Source of the DNA: Nitriliruptoraceae bacterium
GTDB taxonomy: Bacteria > Actinomycetota > Nitriliruptoria > Nitriliruptorales > Nitriliruptoraceae
Assembly: GCA_003554005.1 (NCBI GenBank)
Contig: PWEU01000150.1
Span: forward strand, 1 to 14,487
Reading direction: 5' to 3'
Length of the DNA: 14,487 nt
Shown: one piece after another, positions 7,042-11,860 of the stretch
Numbering within the stretch: position 1 is the first letter of the stretch
Layout of the letters: every line of letters begins with the position of its first letter
Notes under the pieces: model-generated
The model's database searches: none
What the model saw: the letters and a program-made list of their open reading frames with translations, nothing else
Told to the model about the DNA's origin: nothing
Program-made: the position numbers and the translations under genes

Positions 7042-7512
7042 ATGGATGCGTTGACCCTGACCCGCACCACCGACCTCGACGCCCCCGCACCCGCGGTGTG
7101 GGACGCGGTCTGCACCCCTGCGGCCTTCCGCACGGTCACCCGTGGCCTGCTGCGCTACCCGCCCGTCGCACGCCGCGCCGACGCCTGGCGGGAGGGCGAG
7201 ACCGTCTCGGGCCGGCTGTGGCTGTTCGGCGTGCTCCCGCTCACCCGACACACCATCCGTGTCGCCCGCATCGACGCGGCGCGGCTGACCCTCACCAGCG
7301 ACGAGCACGGCGGGCCGATCCGCTCGTGGGTCCACGACATCGTGCTCGAGCCCCTCGACAACCGCCGCACGCGCTACACCGACCGCGTGAGGATCGAGGC
7401 GGGCTGGGCCACCCTGCCGGTCACCGCCTTCGCATGGGTGTTCTACCGGGTGCGCCAGGCCCGCTGGCGTCGGCTCGCGCCGACTCTGGCAACCCCGCAG
7501 CGCCGCGCTTGA
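7042..7512 (+). CDS. SRPBCC-superfamily (START-like) protein
   Basis: This 156-residue protein has the SRPBCC layout: an opening strand LTLTRTTDLDAPAPAVWDAV (4-23) with the helix that begins the fold, a beta-sheet middle (GETVSGRLWLFGVLPLTRHTIRVARID; SWVHDIVLEPLDNRRTRYTDRVRIEAG), and a long C-terminal helix (about 127-148, VTAFAWVFYRVRQARWRRLAPTL). Such proteins bind hydrophobic ligands in a deep pocket; some are cyclases, others carriers or ligand sensors. No enzyme-specific motif is visible, so only the fold is assigned. The last helix is unusually aromatic and basic and might touch the membrane. The ribosome site is weak (GGAC, nine bases upstream). The gene diverges from a TetR regulator and is 31 bases before the large LuxR-type regulator, so it probably shares a transcript with it. 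Confidence 0.85.
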   Translation: MDALTLTRTTDLDAPAPAVWDAVCTPAAFRTVTRGLLRYPPVARRADAWREGETVSGRLWLFGVLPLTRHTIRVARIDAARLTLTSDEHGGPIRSWVHDIVLEPLDNRRTRYTDRVRIEAGWATLPVTAFAWVFYRVRQARWRRLAPTLATPQRRA

Positions 7513-7543
7513 CGGTCCGGCGGGGGCGGGGGAAGGTCTCCGC

Positions 7544-10135
7544 GTGGAACTGGTGGAACGTGACGAGCCGATGGCCGCGCTCTCGGCGCGGTTGGCGGAC
7601 ACCGGGCCGGGGGCGGGACGGTTCGTGCTGGTGGCCGGCGAGGCCGGGATCGGCAAGACCACGCTGGTGCGGGCGTTCTGTGCCGAGCAGGCCGGTGCCG
7701 CGCGGGTGTGGTGGGGCGCCTGCGACGCACTGAGCACGCCGCGGCCGCTCGGCCCGCTCCACGACATCGCCCGCATCGCGCGGGGGGAACTGGCGGCGGT
7801 GATGGCCAGCGACGCGCCGCGGCACGAGGGTTTCGCCGCGTGCCTCGAGGCGCTGCGGTGGCCGCTGCAGCCGACCATCGTCGTGCTCGAGGACGTGCAC
7901 TGGGCGGATGAGGGCACACGCGATCTGCTGATCTTCCTGGCGCGGCGGGTCCACGAGGTGAACGCACTCGTGATCGTTACCTACCGCGACGACGAGGTGG
8001 ATGCCGAGCATCCGCTCCGGCAGGTGCTGGGACACATCGCGACGGTCGCGCCGTCGGACCGGCTCGTGCTGGGTCCCCTGTCCCCGGCCGGCGTCGCCCA
8101 GCTGGCCCAGGGGCAGGCTGGTGCCGATGCCCTGCACCGCGTCACGGGCGGCAACCCGTTCTTCGTCACCGAGGTGCTCGCCTCCCCGACGGAGCAGGTG
8201 CCCGCCTCGGTCACCGACGCGGTGCTGCTGCGCGCCCACCCGCTGTCCGCACCCGCTCGTGCGCTGCTGGACCTCGCAGCCGTGGTCCCCGGCGAGGCGG
8301 AGATCGAGCTGCTGGTCGCGGCCACCGGTCACGATGCCGCCGACCTCGAGGAGTGCCTCGAGCGGGGCCTGCTGATCGCGGCCGACCGGACCGTGCGCTT
8401 CCGGCACGAGATCGCGCGGCTGGCCGTGGAGGCGGCGAGCTCGGTGGTCCGCCGCCGTCACCGCCACGAGGCGGTGCTCGGCTGGCTCCGGGAGCGGTCG
8501 TCGAGCAGCCTCGCTCGGCTGGCCTATCACGCCGCGCAGGCCGACGACCCCGAGGCGATCCTGACCTTCGCTCCGCGCGCCGCGGAGGAGGCATCCCGGC
8601 ACGGCGCCCATCGTGAGGCCTACGAGCACTACCGGCTCGCGGTCACCCACGCCCACCTCCTGCCCGGGCGTGAACGAGCGGACCTGCTCGGCCGCTTCGT
8701 CGAGGCGAGCGGCGCGGTGGGTCGCTTCGGCGAGGCGTTCGCGGCCAACGGTGATGCGCTGGAGCTGCTGCAGGAGCTCGGCGAGGTGGAGGAGGCGGCG
8801 CTGGCCACCGCTCGTCGGGCCGGGATCGCGTGGAACCTGGCGCGCAACGAGGATGCCCACCGTTGGGCTGCCGACGCCCTGGCGATGCTGGAGCCGATCC
8901 CTGCGGGGGTGGCGCACGCGCGTGTCGCTGCGCTGGCGGCCTCGCTCAGGATGCTGGCCCGCGACATCCCGGGCGCGATCGAGCTGGGTGGCCGGGCACT
9001 GGCGCTCGCCGAGCGCCACGACGACCCCGAGGCGCTGACCGCCGCGCTCGGCGCCATCGGCGCCGCCCAGTGGTTCGCGGCCCCTGAGGAGGCCGAAGCC
9101 ACGATGCTCCGCGGACTCGAAGCCGCGCGGGCAGCCGGGGATGACCGCCGGGTCGCCGGCATCCTGGGCAACCTCGGCTCCGGTGCCGGCGAGGTCCGTC
9201 GTTACGCGATCGCGGACCGGTGGCTCGCAGCGACCATCGACTGGGCCGAGGCCCGCGACCTCGACTACCAGGCGGCCTACGCCCGCGCATGGTCCGCCCG
9301 CTCCGCGTACGAGCAGGGGCGCTGGGCGGGGGCGGCGGAACTGCTGGACCAGCTGGAACACTCAGCGATCGAGGACCGGCCGACGCGGATCGTGCTGCTG
9401 ACCGTGCAGGGGCGGCTGGCGACCCGCCGGGGTGACCCCGGGGATCCCGCGGGCCTCGACCAGGCGTGGGAGCTCGCGTCGAGGACCGGTGACCTCCAGC
9501 GGTTGTGGCCGGTGGCCGCGGGGCGGGCGGAGGCGGCGTGGCTGGCCGGTCGGCCCGAGGACTGCCTCGGGCTGGTCGGCGACACCTTCGAGCTGGCCCT
9601 GCGGCTGGGACAGGCGTGGGCGATCGGCGAGCTCGGGTTCTGGCTGTGGCGGGCCGGACGGCTACGGGAACCGCCGGCAGGCGCGTCCGAGCCCTTCGCG
9701 CTGCAGATCGAGGGTGACTGGCGTGCCGCCGCCACAGCGTGGGAGCAGGTCGGCTGCCCCTACGAGGTGGCGGTCGCGCTGGCCGACGGGGACGACCCGG
9801 AGGCGCTGCGGCGCGCGTTCGAGATCCTCGCGGGGCTGGGGGCGGCACCGATGGTCGACCGGGTCGCGGCCAGGCTGCGTGCGATGGGGGTCCGTGAGCT
9901 CCCTCGGCGCCCGACCCGGACGACGCTGGCCAACCCGGGAGGGCTCACCGACCGGCAGCTCGAGGTGCTGGAGCTGCTGGGACAGGGGTGCACGAACCCG
10001 CAGATCGCCGCCCGGCTGCACATCTCCCCGAAGACCGCCGGGCACCACGTGTCGGCGATCCTCGGCAAGCTCGGTGTCGCGGACCGCAGGGAGGCCGCAC
10101 AGGCCGCACGCGAGCGTGGGCTGATCCCCAGCTGA
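7544..10135 (+). CDS. LuxR-family ATP-binding (LAL/MalT-like) transcriptional regulator
   Basis: This 863-residue protein is a large ATP-binding LuxR regulator. The N-terminal STAND/AAA ATPase has Walker A GEAGIGKTT (32-40), Walker B IVVLEDVHWAD (112-122), a sensor-like LVIVTYRDDEV (142-152) and GGNPFFVTEVL further on. Residues about 340-790 are Ala/Leu/Glu-rich helical repeats of TPR type, a ligand or partner surface. The LuxR (GerE) helix-turn-helix ends the protein (801-863: LTDRQLEVLELLGQG, then ISPKTAGHHVSAILGKLGV). The length fits the family and both ends are intact. The GTG start has GGAAGG seven bases upstream. It follows the SRPBCC gene closely and lies before two DUF4242 genes on the same strand; the direct repeats in the gap downstream could be its binding sites. 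The signal it senses is unknown. Confidence 0.94.
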   Translation: MELVERDEPMAALSARLADTGPGAGRFVLVAGEAGIGKTTLVRAFCAEQAGAARVWWGACDALSTPRPLGPLHDIARIARGELAAVMASDAPRHEGFAACLEALRWPLQPTIVVLEDVHWADEGTRDLLIFLARRVHEVNALVIVTYRDDEVDAEHPLRQVLGHIATVAPSDRLVLGPLSPAGVAQLAQGQAGADALHRVTGGNPFFVTEVLASPTEQVPASVTDAVLLRAHPLSAPARALLDLAAVVPGEAEIELLVAATGHDAADLEECLERGLLIAADRTVRFRHEIARLAVEAASSVVRRRHRHEAVLGWLRERSSSSLARLAYHAAQADDPEAILTFAPRAAEEASRHGAHREAYEHYRLAVTHAHLLPGRERADLLGRFVEASGAVGRFGEAFAANGDALELLQELGEVEEAALATARRAGIAWNLARNEDAHRWAADALAMLEPIPAGVAHARVAALAASLRMLARDIPGAIELGGRALALAERHDDPEALTAALGAIGAAQWFAAPEEAEATMLRGLEAARAAGDDRRVAGILGNLGSGAGEVRRYAIADRWLAATIDWAEARDLDYQAAYARAWSARSAYEQGRWAGAAELLDQLEHSAIEDRPTRIVLLTVQGRLATRRGDPGDPAGLDQAWELASRTGDLQRLWPVAAGRAEAAWLAGRPEDCLGLVGDTFELALRLGQAWAIGELGFWLWRAGRLREPPAGASEPFALQIEGDWRAAATAWEQVGCPYEVAVALADGDDPEALRRAFEILAGLGAAPMVDRVAARLRAMGVRELPRRPTRTTLANPGGLTDRQLEVLELLGQGCTNPQIAARLHISPKTAGHHVSAILGKLGVADRREAAQAARERGLIPS

Positions 10136-10155
10136 GCCCGCGGCCGTCGTCCGCC

Positions 10156-10178
10156 GGAGGACGCCCCTTGGGTCCTCC
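10156..10178 (+). terminator. Stem-loop just after the LAL regulator gene
   Basis: GGAGGAC (10156-10162) and GTCCTCC (10172-10178) form a perfect 7-bp stem around a nine-base loop, beginning 20 bases after the stop codon. No T-run follows, so it would be a factor-assisted terminator at best. Confidence 0.45.
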
Positions 10179-10207
10179 TCGGGTCTGCCGCGCAGCGCCA
10201 TCGCACG

Positions 10208-10237
10208 GATAGGGCGGCCCGCGGACGCAGATAGGGC
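10208..10237 (+). repeat. Two direct copies of GATAGGGC upstream of the DUF4242 genes
   Basis: GATAGGGC occurs at 10208-10215 and again at 10230-10237, a start-to-start distance of 22 bases, about two helical turns, so both would face the same side of DNA. The first DUF4242 start is 117 bases further on. Direct repeats are how MalT-type regulators bind, so these may be activator sites for the LAL regulator encoded just upstream. That link is inferred. Confidence 0.5.
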
Positions 10238-10353
10238 ACGGCACCCGATGCGTGGCGCGCCGGGCCTGGGGGAGAGTGCCACGTGACGTCGGGACCGCCG
10301 GCGTCCACGAGCACCGGTCGGTCATCCGGCCGGCCGCCACGACAGGAGCAGTG

Positions 10354-10629
10354 ATGCCCACCTTCCTCATCGAACGGAACATCCCCGGAGCCGGTGACCT
10401 CGGCCAGACCCAGTTGCGCGACGTCGCGATGAAGTCCAACCAGGTCGTCGCCGACCTCGGTGTCCCCTACACCTGGATCCGCAGCTACGTCGCGGGGGAC
10501 AAGATCTACTGCGTCCACGCGACGGACGACATCGAGGCGGTCCGCGAGCACGCCCGCTGCGGGGGCTTCCCCGCCGACCTCGTCGTCGAGGTGTCCGCCG
10601 AGATCGGGCCCGAGACCGCCGACAGCTGA
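10354..10629 (+). CDS. DUF4242 (SCO4226-like, nickel-binding) small protein, copy 1
   Basis: This 91-residue protein fits DUF4242, a small ferredoxin-like-fold family whose Streptomyces member SCO4226 binds nickel. It begins PTFLIERNIPGAGDL (2-16), has VAMKSNQVVADLGVPYTWIRSYVAGDKIYCVHATDD in the middle (27-62, given here as family blocks) and ends with VREHARCGGFPADLVVEV, where the EHA..GGFPA signature contains the likely metal-related His. As I recall relatives, the residue before SYV is usually His; here it is Arg. The ATG at 10354 has AGGAG five bases upstream; the open frame extends further upstream but without family similarity. It is the first of a two-gene unit with another DUF4242 gene 27 bases downstream. 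Its cellular role is not established. Confidence 0.9.
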   Translation: MPTFLIERNIPGAGDLGQTQLRDVAMKSNQVVADLGVPYTWIRSYVAGDKIYCVHATDDIEAVREHARCGGFPADLVVEVSAEIGPETADS

Positions 10630-10656
10630 GCGTCGCCTGCAGGCACGGAGGCGGCC

Positions 10657-10929
10657 ATGGCCCGCTACCTCGTCCAACGCACCTTCGCTGACGGGTTCGC
10701 CATCCCGGCCACCCGGCACGGTGCCGCACGTTGCCTCGAGGTGGTCGCGAACAACGCTGCCCAGGGCGTGACGTGGGGGCACTCCTACGTGACGGTCGAC
10801 GGGTCGCTGACCTACTGCATCTACGACGGCCCGAGCCCCTCCGCGGTCCGCCGGGCGGCCAGCGCCAACCGGCTCCCGGTCGACCGCATCACCGAGGTCC
10901 GAATCCTCGATCCGTACTTCCACCACTGA
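10657..10929 (+). CDS. DUF4242 small protein, copy 2 (different subtype)
   Basis: This 90-residue protein is also DUF4242 but of another subtype. It opens MARYLVQRTFADGFAIP, has TWGHSYVTVDGSLTYCIYDGPSPSAVRRAA (39-68, described by blocks) and ends LPVDRITEVRILDPYFHH. It keeps the His of HSYV that copy 1 lacks, but in place of EHA..GGFPA it has a RRAASANRLPV segment without the His; it also ends in a His pair. The ATG has GGAGG five bases upstream. The two copies are only loosely alike, so they come from an old duplication or are two established subtypes kept together, not a recent tandem copy. The ferredoxin-like fold of the family tends to dimerise, so the pair may form a heterodimer (inference). 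Confidence 0.88.
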   Translation: MARYLVQRTFADGFAIPATRHGAARCLEVVANNAAQGVTWGHSYVTVDGSLTYCIYDGPSPSAVRRAASANRLPVDRITEVRILDPYFHH

Positions 10930-10992
10930 GGTGGCGGCCCCGGTCGCGGCGGTCGCCGGCACAGGTCGGTGCCGTGCGGTGGCCGCCGCCTC
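10928..10992 (+). terminator. Long stem-loop after the DUF4242 pair
   Basis: GAGGTGGCGGCC (10928-10939, overlapping the stop codon) pairs with GGCCGCCGCCTC (10981-10992) over twelve positions with one G-T pair. Inside, CGGCAC (10957-10962) pairs with GTGCCG (10969-10974). No T-run follows. It may end the DUF4242 transcript or act as an RNA structure upstream of the acetyltransferase gene. Confidence 0.45.
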
Positions 10993-11023
10993 GTGAGCTA
11001 CGTACGGTCGTGGGGTGACCGAC

Positions 11024-11030
11024 AGGGGAG
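11024..11030 (+). promoter_or_regulatory. Ribosome binding site favouring the start at 11039
   Basis: AGGGGAG lies eight bases before the ATG at 11039. An in-frame GTG at 11015 has only a weak upstream G-run, and its eight extra residues (MTDRGERL) precede the conserved domain start, so the shorter form is preferred. Confidence 0.5.
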
Positions 11031-11038
11031 AGCGGCTC

Positions 11039-11794
11039 ATGCACCTGGACTGCTTCGAGTGCGGGGCGACGGTGGAGGCGGGCGACCTGAACGATCTCGG
11101 TGCGCGGTTCCTGGCCCATGCGCGCAGCAGCCACGACTGGCCCTATCCCGATCAGGCCATCCGCAACTACGCCGAGGCGACCCAGCGGCTCACGGGTCCA
11201 TCCGAGCGGCTGGCCGAGCTCGGGGAGCTGACGATCCATCCCGTGACCGCGGATCGCCTGGACGCCTGGGCAGCGCTGTTCGACCACGAGGCCTTCGTCG
11301 GGCGGCCCGAGTGGGCCGGCTGCTACTGCCTGGAGCCACACGTGGCCGAGGCGGACACGCCACCGGAGGCCGACGTGCCGCACTGGCGAGACAACCGCGA
11401 GGCGATGCTCCGGCGGCTGCGCGACGGCGGCTCGTTCGGGTACCTGGCCTACGTCGGTGGGCGGCCGGCGGGCTGGGTCAACGCCTCCTGGCGTGCCGAC
11501 TACACGCTGCACCCGGGTACGGATGCCGATCCGCCGGGCACCGAGGTGGTGGGCATCTCCTGCTTCATCATCGCTCCGCCCTACCGTCGGCACGGGCTCG
11601 CTGCCGCCCTGCTGGACCGGGTCCTCGCCGACGCCGCCGATCGGGGAGCCGCCTGGATCGAGGCCTACCCCTTCACCGAGGTGCAGGACGGTGATGGCGG
11701 CAACTTCCGCGGCCCCCGCTCGATGTACGACGCCCGTGGCTTCGAGCCGGTCAGGACCCGCGCGCGGGACACGGTGGTGCGTCGCGCCGTGTGA
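11039..11794 (+). CDS. GNAT-family N-acetyltransferase with an N-terminal C2H2 zinc-finger-like segment
   Basis: This 251-residue protein has two parts. Residues 1-50 carry Cys5-x2-Cys8-x18-His27-x4-His32 (CFEC, then HARSSH), the spacing of a small C2H2 zinc finger, followed by DWPYPDQAIRNYAEATQRL. Residues about 64-250 are a GNAT acetyltransferase: TIHPVTADRLDAWAALFDHEAF, a cysteine-bearing WAGCYCLEPH block (92-101), GYLAYVGGRPAGWVN, and the acetyl-CoA motif A VVGISCFIIAPPYRRHGLAAALL (RRHGLA at 183-188). The C-terminal MYDARGFEPV (229-238) is the usual GNAT end. The acceptor is unknown: antibiotic, small amine or protein are all possible. The CYCLEPH block is familiar from a group of actinobacterial GNATs. 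It is likely separately transcribed from the DUF4242 genes, given the 109-base gap with a stem-loop. Confidence 0.9.
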   Translation: MHLDCFECGATVEAGDLNDLGARFLAHARSSHDWPYPDQAIRNYAEATQRLTGPSERLAELGELTIHPVTADRLDAWAALFDHEAFVGRPEWAGCYCLEPHVAEADTPPEADVPHWRDNREAMLRRLRDGGSFGYLAYVGGRPAGWVNASWRADYTLHPGTDADPPGTEVVGISCFIIAPPYRRHGLAAALLDRVLADAADRGAAWIEAYPFTEVQDGDGGNFRGPRSMYDARGFEPVRTRARDTVVRRAV

Positions 11795-11800
11795 CCCGGC

Positions 11801-11816
11801 CGGGGTCCCGACCCCG
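11801..11816. terminator. Hairpin after the acetyltransferase gene
   Basis: CGGGGT, loop CCCG, ACCCCG: a 6-bp GC-rich stem starting seven bases after the stop codon. There is no T-run. With the next hairpin it lies between convergent genes. Confidence 0.4.
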
Positions 11817-11822
11817 CAGCGT

Positions 11823-11840
11823 CCGCCGGACCGCCGGCGG
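11823..11840. terminator. Hairpin between convergent genes
   Basis: CCGCCGG (11823-11829), loop ACCG, CCGGCGG (11834-11840): a perfect 7-bp stem. It stands 20 bases beyond the 3' end of the acylase gene and 28 bases after the acetyltransferase stop, so it may serve both. No T-run is seen on either strand. Confidence 0.45.
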
Positions 11841-11860
11841 CTCGACCGCTGGTGCCGTGG

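Noticed and set aside
7421..9361. Long open frame of 646 codons on the minus strand across the LAL regulator gene
   Set aside because: It is antisense to a gene with clear Walker and helix-turn-helix motifs; long antisense frames are common in GC-rich DNA, and its translation is Arg/Gly/Pro-rich with no family features.
10280..10290. Overlapping palindromes CACGTG and GACGTC upstream of the DUF4242 genes
   Set aside because: Six-base palindromes are frequent at this base composition and no spacing or repetition supports a function.
9760..11040. Open frame of 426 codons on the minus strand across the DUF4242 genes
   Set aside because: It overlaps three well-supported plus-strand genes and has no domain features.
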